DNA from: Gammaproteobacteria bacterium
GTDB taxonomy: Bacteria > Pseudomonadota > Gammaproteobacteria > Steroidobacterales > Woeseiaceae
DNA: 64,000 nucleotides
Assembly (NCBI GenBank): GCA_029862045.1
Contig: JAOTYE010000016.1
Location: forward strand, 1 to 64,000
Direction of reading: 5' to 3'
Below, in pieces: positions 52,280 to 61,630 of this stretch; within the stretch, counting starts at the first letter, position 1, and the number at the start of each line of letters is the position of its first letter. The position numbers and the translations under genes are program-made. The notes under the pieces were generated by a model. It saw only the letters and a program-made list of their open reading frames with translations, did not search any database and was not told the origin of the DNA.

Positions 52280-52284
52280 TTAAA

Positions 52285-52884
52285 CTAATTCTCGCGTCGT
52301 TGGGCGAAGAAGGCTGCCAGGCGGATGGTTATGGCTACGGCCGTTAGTAAGAGCAGAATGCCATTGATGCCGCCGAGTTGGTCGAGGGATCCCGGCAACA
52401 GGGTTGGTATGAAGGCGGCGAGGATCCAGTACAGTCCGACTTTGTGCAGCAAGCGCCAGTACCTCGGGCCGATTGCCCTGGCCGTCGCATCAAACGAGGT
52501 GAAAAACATAAGGTAGATCACGACGTAGGTCAGTCCGCCAAGCAGACGCTCGCTGATGCGGACGTTGAAATCGGCAATCATGTTCGCGCGATAGAGAATC
52601 AAGCCAAGGTGCGCCGTGTGAATGCCGGCGAACGCGATACCGATCAGCCGGCGATTCCTGAGCAGCGCAATAGTCAACGGCGAATTTACAAGTTGTCGCA
52701 ACGGGCGTGCGATGAACACGACAAGTAGTACGACAAACGCGGCATGGGCGCTCAGTCGCAGCGACAAGCGGATATTGTCGTCATTAACGCCGGCGCTGCC
52801 CAGATAAACTGCTGCAGCCATAGCAGTAACAGCGATGGCTGCAACGAATACCGTCCAGTTGCGCTGATTACTCGTCATTGCCAT
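52285..52884 (-). CDS. Ferric-reductase-like transmembrane protein
   Basis: A 199-residue membrane protein with about six helices. Histidines LSAHAAF, GIHTAHLGL and LLHKVGLYW are placed on successive helices as in ferric-reductase-like b-haem domains (MsrQ/YedZ type). No flavin domain or partner reductase lies next to it. It overlaps the DUF192 gene by 17 bp, so the two are co-transcribed. Confidence 0.75.
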   Translation of the reverse strand: MAMTSNQRNWTVFVAAIAVTAMAAAVYLGSAGVNDDNIRLSLRLSAHAAFVVLLVVFIARPLRQLVNSPLTIALLRNRRLIGIAFAGIHTAHLGLILYRANMIADFNVRISERLLGGLTYVVIYLMFFTSFDATARAIGPRYWRLLHKVGLYWILAAFIPTLLPGSLDQLGGINGILLLLTAVAITIRLAAFFAQRREN

Positions 52885-53341
52885 GCGCTGGCCCCCAAAA
52901 AAGTCGGCTGTTCTCGTCGATGAACAGGCGGTCGGCGGTACCGGCGTTGAGTTCGAGTACGTAAGTCACGGGCTCGAGCGAAGTTACGGAACGTAGTGAT
53001 AGTGGCTCCGTGTTTTTGGCAATCGACGCTACGGTACCGTCGCTGCGGGCGAAGATCATGTCGAGTGGTATGAAGGTATTCTTCATCCACATCGAGTGGA
53101 TGCTCGCGTTCTCGTACACAAAGAACATGCCTGTTGTTTGTGGCAGGGCGCGAACGTGCATCAGGCCGCGGGCGCGTTGCCTGTCGTCGAGCGCAAGGTA
53201 AATGTTGAAGCGATAACAGGCATATGCGCTCGCTTCGATGATCAGCACGTCTGTGGCGAATGCGGCATCGAGTTCCTCATTGGCGGCAGCCGGTGTCGCC
53301 ACAGCCAGTGCCATGACAGCAGTCAGAAACCACTGCCTCAC
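52868..53341 (-). CDS. DUF192 family periplasmic protein
   Basis: The 157-residue protein has a signal peptide (ending TPAAANE) and a DUF192 domain: RARGLMHVRALPQTTGMFFVYE, HSMWMKNTFIPLDMIFARSDG and EPVTYVLELNAG. The family is small, secreted and of unknown function. It shares 4 bp with the upstream lipoprotein gene and 17 bp with the downstream membrane protein gene. Confidence 0.9.
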   Translation of the reverse strand: MRQWFLTAVMALAVATPAAANEELDAAFATDVLIIEASAYACYRFNIYLALDDRQRARGLMHVRALPQTTGMFFVYENASIHSMWMKNTFIPLDMIFARSDGTVASIAKNTEPLSLRSVTSLEPVTYVLELNAGTADRLFIDENSRLFWGPAHGNDE

Positions 53342-53940
53342 GAGGAACTCCAGTCGAGCAAACCCGAGAATTTCAATTCAGTGATCAACACGCTCGAATC
53401 GCCGTTGACCTCCGGAAGCGGTGATACACAATATAGGATGCCGCCAATCGAGAATAGATCACCAGTATCATCGAGCGCCTCGAGCGATGTGACATCGGTC
53501 AGACAATTATCGAGATTCGATGTACTGAAGAACCGGCCGTCGCCTTCCTCGATCACTGTCACATTGCTCGCATACTCGCTGCCGAGCGCCTCGCGCGGTA
53601 ATTCAGGAATAGCAATAATCACCACGATGCGGCGTTCCTCGCCGGCCACTTTCCCGGCAAAGCGCAATCGAGCGCCGCGGCCCTCAGGTCTCGGCATACC
53701 CGCGCATTCGAGGTCGTTCTTGTGCCAGTCCAGGCGCAGCGAAATTGCGCCGTACAACTCGGTTTGTAATCGACCCGCGTTGCCGCACATGAGAACCGGC
53801 GTCTCGGCGGCGTCGGCAGCCGGCGCCTCCACTTCATTGGCCGGTTTGCAGCTCGCAAGCGCCACCGCGACGGTCAGCAAGAAGCCAAACCGGGTACTGA
53901 AAAGGCGCGTCAGGGCGCATTTTTTCTCAAATATCTGCAA
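53338..53940 (-). CDS. Hypothetical lipoprotein
   Basis: A protein of about 200 residues whose lipobox LASC near residue 31 suggests a lipoprotein. The mature part has a single central block rich in beta structure with three cysteines (MCGNAGRL, LECAGMP, NCLTDV) and no recognised domain. The frame is open to an ATG at 54033, but the TTG at 53940 gives a proper signal length and leaves room for a divergent promoter. The start is uncertain. It heads a three-gene envelope operon (53940 to 52285). Confidence 0.6.
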   Translation of the reverse strand: MQIFEKKCALTRLFSTRFGFLLTVAVALASCKPANEVEAPAADAAETPVLMCGNAGRLQTELYGAISLRLDWHKNDLECAGMPRPEGRGARLRFAGKVAGEERRIVVIIAIPELPREALGSEYASNVTVIEEGDGRFFSTSNLDNCLTDVTSLEALDDTGDLFSIGGILYCVSPLPEVNGDSSVLITELKFSGLLDWSSS

Positions 53941-54079
53941 TTTCGTGGATCGGTGGTTGTCCGAAGTGGGAGCATTATTACCAAAGTAGGGCCCGTATGA
54001 GTAAAAAACATCGCGACCGGTTGGCTCACCCATGCATCCTCTCTAAAATGGCACGCCGATTTTTCGACCGGAGTTTTTG

Positions 54080-55048
54080 ATGAGCGTCGTAGAACAATTC
54101 CAACAACTCGAGGCGCACGCCAGCCGCCTGATCATCGGGCAGTCGCACCTGATCAACCGTATGTTGATCGCGCTGCTATGCGATGGTCACCTCCTCGTTG
54201 AGGGGGCACCAGGGCTCGCAAAAACCCGGGCGATCAAGGTTCTCGCCGAGAGCATCGAGGGCGACTTCCACCGTCTGCAGTTCACACCCGATCTTCTGCC
54301 AGCCGACCTGACCGGTACTGACATCTACCGGCCACAGGAGGGCACATTCGAGTTTCGCAAAGGCCCGCTGTTTCACAATCTGATTCTTGCCGATGAAATC
54401 AATCGCGCACCTGCGAAAGTGCAATCTGCATTGCTCGAAGCCATGGAGGAACGGCAGATCACGGTCGGTGATCGCAGCTACGGACTTGACGACCTGTTCA
54501 TGGTTATGGCGACGCAGAACCCGATCGAGCAGGAAGGCACCTATCCGCTGCCCGAGGCGCAGCTTGATCGATTTCTGCTGCACGTCGAGGTCGGCTACCC
54601 GACGACAGAGGACGAGCGCCGCATCCTCGTACTCAATCGGGACGAGGCAAAGTCGGGCGAGCGTGACGCATTCCAGCCGCCGGAATTGCTTTCGGTAGCG
54701 TCGATCATGCAGGCGCGACAGGATATCCTGCGCCTGCACCTCGCCGCAGAACTCGAGGAGTACATCGTCAACATCGTCGTCTCCACGAGGGATCCGGGTC
54801 GTGTGGACGAGTCCCTCGATGGACAGGTCATGTACGGCGCAAGCCCGCGCGCGAGCATGGGTATTGATCGTGCGGCACGAGCGCACGCCTGGTTGTCGGG
54901 TCGTGACTATGTCGGCCCCGAGGATATCCAGGCCGTCGCATCGGATGTCTTGCGCCACCGGCTCGTGCTGAGCTTCGAGGCTGAGGCTGATGGCGTCAGC
55001 GAGAATTCGATTATCGAAAGCATCCTCGACGGCGTCGGAGTTCCCTAG
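54080..55048 (+). CDS. MoxR-type AAA ATPase
   Basis: A 322-residue AAA+ ATPase of the MoxR family, which acts as a chaperone for VWA-domain partners. Walker A is EGAPGLAKTRAIK near residue 38, Walker B is LILADEINRAPAKVQ, and sensor 1 is MATQNPIEQEGTYPLPEAQLDR. It starts the Bat operon. The ATG at 54080 is preceded immediately by an in-frame TTG; the ATG is preferred. It overlaps the DUF58 gene by 1 base. Confidence 0.93.
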   Translation: MSVVEQFQQLEAHASRLIIGQSHLINRMLIALLCDGHLLVEGAPGLAKTRAIKVLAESIEGDFHRLQFTPDLLPADLTGTDIYRPQEGTFEFRKGPLFHNLILADEINRAPAKVQSALLEAMEERQITVGDRSYGLDDLFMVMATQNPIEQEGTYPLPEAQLDRFLLHVEVGYPTTEDERRILVLNRDEAKSGERDAFQPPELLSVASIMQARQDILRLHLAAELEEYIVNIVVSTRDPGRVDESLDGQVMYGASPRASMGIDRAARAHAWLSGRDYVGPEDIQAVASDVLRHRLVLSFEAEADGVSENSIIESILDGVGVP

Positions 55049-55995
55049 TGTCCCGGCTGCAGCATCTATATGAGGACGCGTCACCTGTCAGTGTCAGTCA
55101 GGCCGGATTGATTCGGCTCAACGGCCCTGCACGTGCGATCGCTCTCGATGTGCTGCGCGTCAGGTCATTGCAAACCGGTGCATACGTGTCGCATTTCCGT
55201 GGTCGCGGTATGGAGTTCGACGAGTCACGGCCTTATCAGCCCGGCGATGATCCGCGCAGTATCGACTGGCGCGTAACTGCGCGCAGCACGACGGCGTACA
55301 CCAAGTTGTTTCGTGAGGAACGCGAGCGTCCCGTACTGGTTGTCGTCGATCTGCGTGCCAGCATGCATTTCGCAACCCGGGGATGTTTCAAGTCGGTCAA
55401 CGCGAGTCGCGCGGCGGCGCTGTTGTCGTGGGCGGCGCATCATCGCGGCGATCGGCTCGGCGGCCTGATTTTCGGTGATACCACGCATCGGGAGCTCAAG
55501 CCGCGACTCGGACGGCGGGCGGCACTGCAGTATGTGCATGAACTTGTCAGTCATCCGGACTGGGGCAATAGCGAGCGCAACCCGGGCAGCGACGAGGAAG
55601 CGCCGCTGACGCGAGCCATGGCCGCGTTGCGACGCGTCGCCCGGCCGGGAAGTCTGGTCGTGATACTGAGCGACTTCCTCGGCTTTTCGCGAGCTGCACA
55701 GTCTTATCTGTCGAGCGTCGCCCGGCACAACGACGTATTGGCCGTGTTTCTCAACGATCCGCTCGAACGCAAACTGCCGCCGCCCGGGCGCTATCGACTC
55801 GTCTCTCGCGATGACGAGCTGGCGATCGACACGGCTGCAAAAAGTGCTCGCCACGACTACGCAAACGCCTTCGAGACACGCAGCCAGGAACTCGAGGCGT
55901 TCTGTCAGCGTTATGGCGTGCACCTGATGCCGTTGTCGACTGAGGACGATCCGGTTACGGCACTGCAGACGGCGCTGGGGCGAAGGACGCACTAG
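55048..55995 (+). CDS. DUF58 domain protein
   Basis: The 315-residue protein follows moxR as usual in Bat clusters. The DUF58 signature GRGMEFDESRPYQPGDDPRSIDWRVTAR lies near residues 50-77, and the rest has a VWA-like fold with VVVDLRASM and VVILSDFLGF. It has no membrane segment. A GTG start overlaps the moxR stop by one base. Function: presumed partner of MoxR. Confidence 0.9.
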   Translation: MSRLQHLYEDASPVSVSQAGLIRLNGPARAIALDVLRVRSLQTGAYVSHFRGRGMEFDESRPYQPGDDPRSIDWRVTARSTTAYTKLFREERERPVLVVVDLRASMHFATRGCFKSVNASRAAALLSWAAHHRGDRLGGLIFGDTTHRELKPRLGRRAALQYVHELVSHPDWGNSERNPGSDEEAPLTRAMAALRRVARPGSLVVILSDFLGFSRAAQSYLSSVARHNDVLAVFLNDPLERKLPPPGRYRLVSRDDELAIDTAAKSARHDYANAFETRSQELEAFCQRYGVHLMPLSTEDDPVTALQTALGRRTH

Positions 55996-55997
55996 TT

Positions 55998-56489
55998 ATG
56001 GATCCCGAGCAGATTCCACTGCGTGACCTGCACCTGCCCGAGGCAATCGACTGGTGGCCTCTCGCACCGGGCTGGTGGGTTGTTATTGCTCTGGCTGCCG
56101 TCGGTCTCGCGTACCTTTGCAGATACTACCTGCGCCTGCGTGCCCGCGGCGCCGCCAGACGGCACGCGCTAGTGCAGCTCAATGAGCTTACGGCAGATTT
56201 CGAACAGCATCGCAATGCCGTGGCATTCAGCAGCAGTTTGTCGGAGCTGTTGCGGCGCACGATGCTCGCCTATGCGCCACGGCACGAAGTGGCCGGTCTG
56301 ACCGGGAACGAGTGGCTCGCGTGGCTGGACAGGGACCTCGACCGGCCGCGCTTCCAGAGCGATACGGGCCGCAAGTTGCTCGAGCTGCCGTACCGCCAAC
56401 CCGGTGATGATGTATCCGCGATGGACCTGGTCGATGTCGTTGCAGCTGTGCGCCAGCGACTTGCGACGCCCGTGGGAGGGCAACACTGA
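55998..56489 (+). CDS. DUF4381 membrane protein
   Basis: A 163-residue protein with a short N-terminal part LRDLHLPEAIDWWPLAPGWWVV leading into one membrane helix at about 24-42, then a cytoplasmic helical region. This matches DUF4381, which occurs between DUF58 and BatA genes. It shares one base with batA. Role unknown beyond membership of the Bat complex. Confidence 0.87.
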   Translation: MDPEQIPLRDLHLPEAIDWWPLAPGWWVVIALAAVGLAYLCRYYLRLRARGAARRHALVQLNELTADFEQHRNAVAFSSSLSELLRRTMLAYAPRHEVAGLTGNEWLAWLDRDLDRPRFQSDTGRKLLELPYRQPGDDVSAMDLVDVVAAVRQRLATPVGGQH

Positions 56490-57520
56490 TGTGGTCGCTT
56501 GCCTGGCCGTGGGTCCTGCTGGCACTGCCGCTGCCGCTGATCGCGCGCAAGCTGCTGGCCGAATCGGCCAGTCTGCAGGATGCCGGACTGAAAGTACCGA
56601 GTCTGGGTGGATTCGCAATGCTCAGCGATCGGTCGCGCGCGGAGCAGCTATTGAATTGGCGTTTTCTGCTCGCAGTCGTCGCCTGGGTGTTGCTCGTCGT
56701 TTCCGCAGCGCGGCCGGAGCGCATCGGTGACGAACTCGAAGTTCCAGTCTCGGGTCGCAACCTCATGCTGGCTGTCGATCTGTCGGGCAGCATGGACCAA
56801 AAGGACTTCGAGCTCGGCAGTCGTCGAGTCGATCGACTGACAGCAACCAAAGCCGTTGCGAGTGATTTCGTCAGTCGTCGCGAAGGCGATCGCATCGGGC
56901 TGATCTTGTTCGGCGAGCGCGCGTATTTGCAGGTCCCGCTTACTCTCGATCGCGAGACCGTCAGGGTATTGCTCATGGAGGCCTTTATCGGTCTGGCCGG
57001 AGAAAAGACGGCAATCGGTGACGCGATCACGCTCGCCGTCAAACGAATTCACGATCAGGAGGCAGACGGCAGCGAGCAGGTGCTGGTATTGCTGACGGAC
57101 GGAGCCAACACAGCCGGTGAGATTGATCCACTCAAAGCGGCGGAACTGGCGCAGCAAGTCGGATTACGCATCTATACGATCGGCATCGGCGCCGAACAGC
57201 TTGAGGTGTCTTCACTGGTGGGTGGGCGTCGCAGCATCAATCCATCGGCTGACCTGGACGAGGCAACCCTGACGAGCATCGCGGAATTGACAGGTGGGCG
57301 CTATTTCCGCGCCAAAGACACAGCTGGCCTGCAGGGTATCTATCAGCTTGTCGATGAACTTGAGCCTGTCGACGAGCCTGAAGCCGGGTTCCGGCCCGTC
57401 AAATCGCTTTACTTCTGGCCGCTCGGCGGTGCATTTGCCCTTGCGGTGCTGCTTTGCGTTGTCACTTTGTTGCAGAACGTGGCAATGCGGCTTGGTGGGG
57501 AACTTCCCGATGCTGGTTGA
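56489..57520 (+). CDS. batA: VWA domain membrane protein BatA
   Basis: The 343-residue protein has membrane helices at about 5-20, 50-70 and at the C-terminus (about 310-330), with a von Willebrand A domain in between. The MIDAS metal site is DLSGSMDQKD near residue 96, and a second part is LLTDGANTAGE. Bat proteins are linked to stress or oxygen tolerance in Bacteroides; the exact function is not known. Its last codons are part of a 46-bp tandem repeat shared with the batB start region. Confidence 0.9.
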   Translation: MWSLAWPWVLLALPLPLIARKLLAESASLQDAGLKVPSLGGFAMLSDRSRAEQLLNWRFLLAVVAWVLLVVSAARPERIGDELEVPVSGRNLMLAVDLSGSMDQKDFELGSRRVDRLTATKAVASDFVSRREGDRIGLILFGERAYLQVPLTLDRETVRVLLMEAFIGLAGEKTAIGDAITLAVKRIHDQEADGSEQVLVLLTDGANTAGEIDPLKAAELAQQVGLRIYTIGIGAEQLEVSSLVGGRRSINPSADLDEATLTSIAELTGGRYFRAKDTAGLQGIYQLVDELEPVDEPEAGFRPVKSLYFWPLGGAFALAVLLCVVTLLQNVAMRLGGELPDAG

Positions 57521-57613
57521 CTGTGTCGTGGCGCTTGCGCGTAGAGGACATGCCGATGCTGGGTGACTGCGTCGTGGTGCTTGCGTGTAGAGGACATGGC
57601 AATGCTGGCTGAC
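57508..57613 (+). repeat. 46-bp tandem repeat (2.3 units) at the batA/batB junction
   Basis: Units lie at 57508-57553, 57554-57599 and a partial one at 57600-57613. Each contains the start-region sequence ATGCTGG and AGAGGACATG, so the translation start of batB has been copied upstream twice. The first two ATGs (57510, 57556) open 18-codon frames that stop at 57566 and 57612, each overlapping the next ATG; the third (57602) opens batB. The stop of batA (57518-57520) lies in unit 1. The units differ by only a few bases, so the duplication is fairly recent. Confidence 0.9.
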
Positions 57614-59404
57614 TTTCACTTCCTGCGGCCGGACTGGCTATGGGCTGTACCAGTCGTTATCGCTTGCGCGCTCCTGCTGGCGCGTCGCCAGCTTGGCCCC
57701 GGCAGCTGGCAGAACGTCGTTGATGTGTCGCTTGCCCCACATGTATTGTCGCGCTCGGTCAATCGCCGTTCCGACTTTCGCTGGTGGCTGCTTGGGCTGG
57801 GTGGTGTGATCGCTGCGGTCGCGATTGCCGGCCCTGCCTGGCAACGAGTCGAGCAACCGGTATTTCGATCCGATCAGGCGCTGATTGTCGCGTTGGATCT
57901 GTCGCGTTCGATGGATGCGCAGGATGTAGCGCCGAGCCGCTTGATACGTGCGCGCCTGAAAATTCTCGATTTGCTGGCGCGACGAGGGAGTGGGCAGACT
58001 GCACTTGTCGTCTTTTCGTCGAATGCGTTTACGGTAACACCGTTGACGACTGACACCGATACGATCGGTGCGCTCGTTAACAGCCTCAGTACCGACATCA
58101 TGCCCAGTCGTGGTAGCTATCCGATTGCCGCGATCAACAAGGGCCAGCAACTTCTCGAGCAAGCAGGCGCTGCCTATGGTGAGGTCCTGCTGATCACCGA
58201 TGGCAGTTCATCACCCGCCACGGAAAGAGTCGCACGCGAACTTAGAGGCTCGGGCTACACGTTGTCAGTATTCGCGGTCGGCACTGCAGAGGGCGCGCCG
58301 ATTCCGCGACAAAGTGGCGGCTTCGTCACAGATCAGTCCGGTAACATCGCTGTGCCGCGGCTCGATGAACATTCCCTGCGTTCGCTCGCGACCGCCGGTG
58401 GCGGCCGCTTTTCGTTGTTGACGACCGATAATCGCGACCTCGATTACCTGCTTAGCGGAGAGGCGGGTCGTCAACAGGCGGGCGAAGAGTCCCTGGTAAC
58501 CGATCATTGGCGCGAGGAAGGGCCGTGGCTGATCCTGCTGTTATTGCCGCTGGCGGCCATGGCGTTTCGGCGCGGTTGGGTAGCCGTCTTTCTAATCTTC
58601 ATCTTGCCACCCGAAAATTCGGTGCACGCGGCGAGTTGGAATGATCTGTGGTTGACGAGGGATCAACAGGGGCAGAGAAAGCTCGAGGAGGGTGTGGCGG
58701 CAGATGCGGTTGTTCTGTTCGAGAACCCCGAGTGGCGAGCCGTCGCGCAATACCGTGCGCAGGATTACGCTGCGAGTGCCAGAGCGTTCGCTGAACAGGA
58801 AGATGCCCGCAGTCTGTACAACCTCGGCAATGCGATGGCGCGACAGGGTGAGTTTGAGTCGGCGATCGATGCCTACGAACAGGTACTCGAGATCGATCCC
58901 GGGAATGCGGACGCCGAATACAATCGGGACCTGTTACAGCAACTGCAGGAGCAACAGGAGTCGCAGCAAGATCAGGGTGATCAACAGGAGCCCTCAGATC
59001 AGCAAGGCGAGGGCGAGCCGTCAGACGAGAGCGGTGAATCGGATCAGGAGAGTTCGGACAGTTCGGCGCAATCCGAAAGTGAGTCCGAGGGCGATTCCTC
59101 GCAACGCGACGAGCAGCAGGCCAACGAGGAAGACCTCGAGGCGTTGCGGGAAGAGCTGCAGCAGGCCGCCGAAGAAGCAGCGCAGAATGAACAACAGATG
59201 GCGCAGCAACAGCTGACAGCCGAGGAACTCGAAGCGCTGCGCCGCGAACAGGAACAACAACAGGCGATGGAGCAATGGCTGCGCCGTATCCCGAATGATC
59301 CGGGCGGACTGCTGCGACGAAAATTCCGTTATCAGTATCAAAAATCGGGCAAGGACCAGGATGGTAATAACACCTGGCCCGATGACGAGGTGCAGCCGTG
59401 GTAA
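57602..59404 (+). CDS. VWA and TPR domain protein (BatB/BatC fusion)
   Basis: The 600-residue protein joins two usual Bat parts. Residues 1-330 have membrane helices and a VWA domain with MIDAS motif DLSRSMDAQD near 98; a TPR region follows at about 390-445 (ARSLYNLGNAMARQGEFESAIDAYEQVL...), and a long Gln/Glu/Ser-rich coiled part covers about 450-570, ending with RRKFRYQYQK. The ATG at 57602 has GAGG 8 bp upstream; earlier in-frame starts lie inside the tandem repeat. It overlaps batD by 7 bp. Confidence 0.88.
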   Translation: MLADFHFLRPDWLWAVPVVIACALLLARRQLGPGSWQNVVDVSLAPHVLSRSVNRRSDFRWWLLGLGGVIAAVAIAGPAWQRVEQPVFRSDQALIVALDLSRSMDAQDVAPSRLIRARLKILDLLARRGSGQTALVVFSSNAFTVTPLTTDTDTIGALVNSLSTDIMPSRGSYPIAAINKGQQLLEQAGAAYGEVLLITDGSSSPATERVARELRGSGYTLSVFAVGTAEGAPIPRQSGGFVTDQSGNIAVPRLDEHSLRSLATAGGGRFSLLTTDNRDLDYLLSGEAGRQQAGEESLVTDHWREEGPWLILLLLPLAAMAFRRGWVAVFLIFILPPENSVHAASWNDLWLTRDQQGQRKLEEGVAADAVVLFENPEWRAVAQYRAQDYAASARAFAEQEDARSLYNLGNAMARQGEFESAIDAYEQVLEIDPGNADAEYNRDLLQQLQEQQESQQDQGDQQEPSDQQGEGEPSDESGESDQESSDSSAQSESESEGDSSQRDEQQANEEDLEALREELQQAAEEAAQNEQQMAQQQLTAEELEALRREQEQQQAMEQWLRRIPNDPGGLLRRKFRYQYQKSGKDQDGNNTWPDDEVQPW

Positions 59405-61065
59405 GAGCACTTGTGCGAAGCATAGTCCTGGTCACCGCGGCTTTGCTGTGCACGGCTGAGGCGCCGGCGGCTGTTACCACGCGGGTTGACCGTGCTGATG
59501 TCGAGCTCAACGAGTCGTTTACGCTCGAGGTCGTTTCAGATACGAATATCGACTCGCAACCGGACGTTTCTGTGCTCGATAAGGATTTCTATGTTGGGCA
59601 AGGCAGTCAGCTCAGCAATACGACGATCGTCAACGGTCAAATCCGCCGCAGCAAGACCTGGACCTATGTGCTGATGCCAAGGAGCGCGGGTCAGATCATT
59701 ATTCCGCCAATCGCGATTGGCAACGAGCAAAGTCCGGCACTGGTAATTACGGTAAGCGAGCCGAGCTATGCGCCGCCGGGCGAGGCCGAAGTCTATGTGA
59801 CCAGCAATGTCGATTTCAGTGAGACCTATGTTCAGGCGCAGGTGCTGTTGACGATCAAAATTTATCGCTCTGTCGCGACCCGGCAACCTGCGCTCAGGGA
59901 ACCGACGATCAGCGGCGCCGAGGTGCTAACCGAGCTGGCGGGGGATGATCGCAGCTACGAGGCGGTCATTGATGGCACTGTATATAACGTTGTAGAACGT
60001 GTGTATGCGCTTTACCCGCAAGAAAGCGGTCAGATCGACGTATCACCGGCCCGCTTCGAAGCGCGAGTGTTGCGCGACGGACGCATAACCGGCCGCAAGG
60101 TATACGACTCGGAACCGCAGTCAATTACTGTGCTGCCGATCCCGCCGAGACCTGCCGACTATCCTGATGCAGTCTGGCTGCCGGCGCGTGATCTCGAGCT
60201 CACAGAAGACTGGTCCGGGGAAGCCGACGAAATCAAGGCCGGTGAACCGTTGACGAGGCATGTCACAACCAGCGCACTCGGACAACTCGAAACACAGATC
60301 CCGGCGCTTGAACCACCGACTGCGCCAGGACTGAATGTTTACCCGGATAAACCCGAGTTGAGTCGTCGCATAGAGTCCGCTGGCATCCGTGGTGTGCGCA
60401 AGGACCAGTACGCGATGATCGGCGTGACCGCCGGCACAGTCCTGTTGCCGGCCCTTGAGGTGCCGTGGTGGAACACCGAAAAATCAGAATGGCAGGTCGC
60501 CCGGTTGCCTGAACGATCGATCAATATCCTGCCCTCAGGCGAGGCACCGGCGGCAGAGGCGGAAGCAGCAGCATCAGCAACAGCGGCCGAGCCCGGCGCT
60601 GTGCCGCGCGAAGGCTCGATGCCAGGAGGGATCTGGCGCCGCGTCAGCGAGTTACTCGCCGCTGTCTGGGTGGTCACCCTGTTCGCCTGGTGGTGGTCGT
60701 CACGACCGCAGAAGAAACAACGCGCACCGGCACCGGTTCCGGTCCACAAGCAACAGTCACGCCACCTCAGGGCGGCCCGCAAAGCAGCGCTCGCCGGCGA
60801 TGGTTCGGGCGTACGCAAGGCATTGCTCGACTGGGGTGCATTGCAATGGCCTGAGGATACGCCGCGCAGCGTCGGCGCACTGGCGCGCCGCGTCTCCCCA
60901 CCGCTCGCGGAGGAACTGACCAAACTGTCGAATCTGGCTTACGGTCCCGGTGGTGGCGAAATCGAGGGCGAAGCGCTGGCCAAAGCCATCCGCTCATTCT
61001 CCGTCCTCAAGGACGCTGACCACGAACCCGAAGAGCAACTACCGCCCCTGATGCCCGCCAACTAA
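59398..61065 (+). CDS. batD: BatD-like protein (oxygen tolerance family)
   Basis: A 555-residue protein with signal peptide (ending AEAPAA), several beta-sandwich repeats across 25-370 (VDRADVELNESFTLEV near the start, VLTIKIYRS, WWNTEKSEWQ), one membrane helix at about 413-432 and a basic cytoplasmic C-terminal domain. This is the usual form of BatD. A GTG start overlaps the upstream gene by 7 bp. It ends the operon, 7 bp before hairpin copy D. Confidence 0.88.
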   Translation: MVRALVRSIVLVTAALLCTAEAPAAVTTRVDRADVELNESFTLEVVSDTNIDSQPDVSVLDKDFYVGQGSQLSNTTIVNGQIRRSKTWTYVLMPRSAGQIIIPPIAIGNEQSPALVITVSEPSYAPPGEAEVYVTSNVDFSETYVQAQVLLTIKIYRSVATRQPALREPTISGAEVLTELAGDDRSYEAVIDGTVYNVVERVYALYPQESGQIDVSPARFEARVLRDGRITGRKVYDSEPQSITVLPIPPRPADYPDAVWLPARDLELTEDWSGEADEIKAGEPLTRHVTTSALGQLETQIPALEPPTAPGLNVYPDKPELSRRIESAGIRGVRKDQYAMIGVTAGTVLLPALEVPWWNTEKSEWQVARLPERSINILPSGEAPAAEAEAAASATAAEPGAVPREGSMPGGIWRRVSELLAAVWVVTLFAWWWSSRPQKKQRAPAPVPVHKQQSRHLRAARKAALAGDGSGVRKALLDWGALQWPEDTPRSVGALARRVSPPLAEELTKLSNLAYGPGGGEIEGEALAKAIRSFSVLKDADHEPEEQLPPLMPAN

Positions 61066-61072
61066 CCAATCA

Positions 61073-61157
61073 ATGGCCGCGACCGGGTCATTACTCATCT
61101 TCATGGCTCGCTGCGCTGCGCTTTACTTCCGATGAGCAACTCCCCGCCCGCGGCCAT
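61073..61157 (-). repeat. Conserved-loop intergenic hairpin, copy D
   Basis: An 85-nt element in reverse orientation: arms 61073-61099 and 61131-61157 around the 31-nt loop 61100-61130. The outer 9 bp and inner 6 bp pair perfectly. In all I count 21 Watson-Crick pairs, plus 3 G-U pairs only if read as minus-strand RNA, which is the strand carrying the loop sequence GGAAGTAAAGCGCAGCG. It lies between convergent batD and the glyoxalase gene. Confidence 0.9.
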
Positions 61158-61172
61158 ACAAAGACCAAGTTG

Positions 61173-61592
61173 CTACCAGTGGCCGGAATTCTCCATCGAA
61201 GCCCAGGGTTCCTGGATTGGAAGGGCATCGCCTTTTTGTAGCAGTTCGATCGAGATGTTGTCGGGTGAACGGACGAACGCCATGTGTCCATCGCGTGGCG
61301 GCCGACTAATCGTTACGCCCTTGTCCATAAGGCTCTGACACAGCGCATAGATATCGTCGACCTCGTAGGCGAGGTGTCCGAAGTTGCGGCCTTCACCGTA
61401 GTCCTCCGGGTCCCAGTTCCAGGTGAGTTCGACCTGGGCAGCTTCGTCACCGGGCGCTGCGAGAAAGATCAGTGAGAATCGCCCCCGGTCGTTGTCGTAA
61501 CGCCGCAACTCCACGAGGCCCAGCTTGTCGCAATAGAAGTCGAGCGATGCGTCGACATCTTTGACGCGTACCATTGTATGCAGGTATTTCAT
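61173..61592 (-). CDS. gloA: Lactoylglutathione lyase (glyoxalase I)
   Basis: The 139-residue metalloenzyme isomerises the methylglyoxal-glutathione adduct. Metal ligands are in the expected order: His5 (LHTMVRV), a Glu in QVELTWN, His in FGHLAYEVDD and a Glu in ISIELLQK. Length is normal for the bacterial enzyme. The ATG at 61592 gives the usual MKYLHTM start. It is divergent from the HAD gene. Confidence 0.94.
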   Translation of the reverse strand: MKYLHTMVRVKDVDASLDFYCDKLGLVELRRYDNDRGRFSLIFLAAPGDEAAQVELTWNWDPEDYGEGRNFGHLAYEVDDIYALCQSLMDKGVTISRPPRDGHMAFVRSPDNISIELLQKGDALPIQEPWASMENSGHW

Positions 61593-61630
61593 GCCGCAAT
61601 ATTCACCTATCTTCCCGAAGCGAGCAACAC

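Noticed and set aside
53096..53989. A 297-codon plus-strand frame opposite the DUF192 and lipoprotein genes
   Set aside because: The opposite strand has a signal peptide, a DUF192 domain and operon overlaps; this frame is low complexity.
58930..59270. Apparent nucleotide repeats in the Gln/Glu/Ser-coding part of the batB/C gene
   Set aside because: They reflect a low-complexity acidic and glutamine-rich linker, not a regular tandem DNA repeat.
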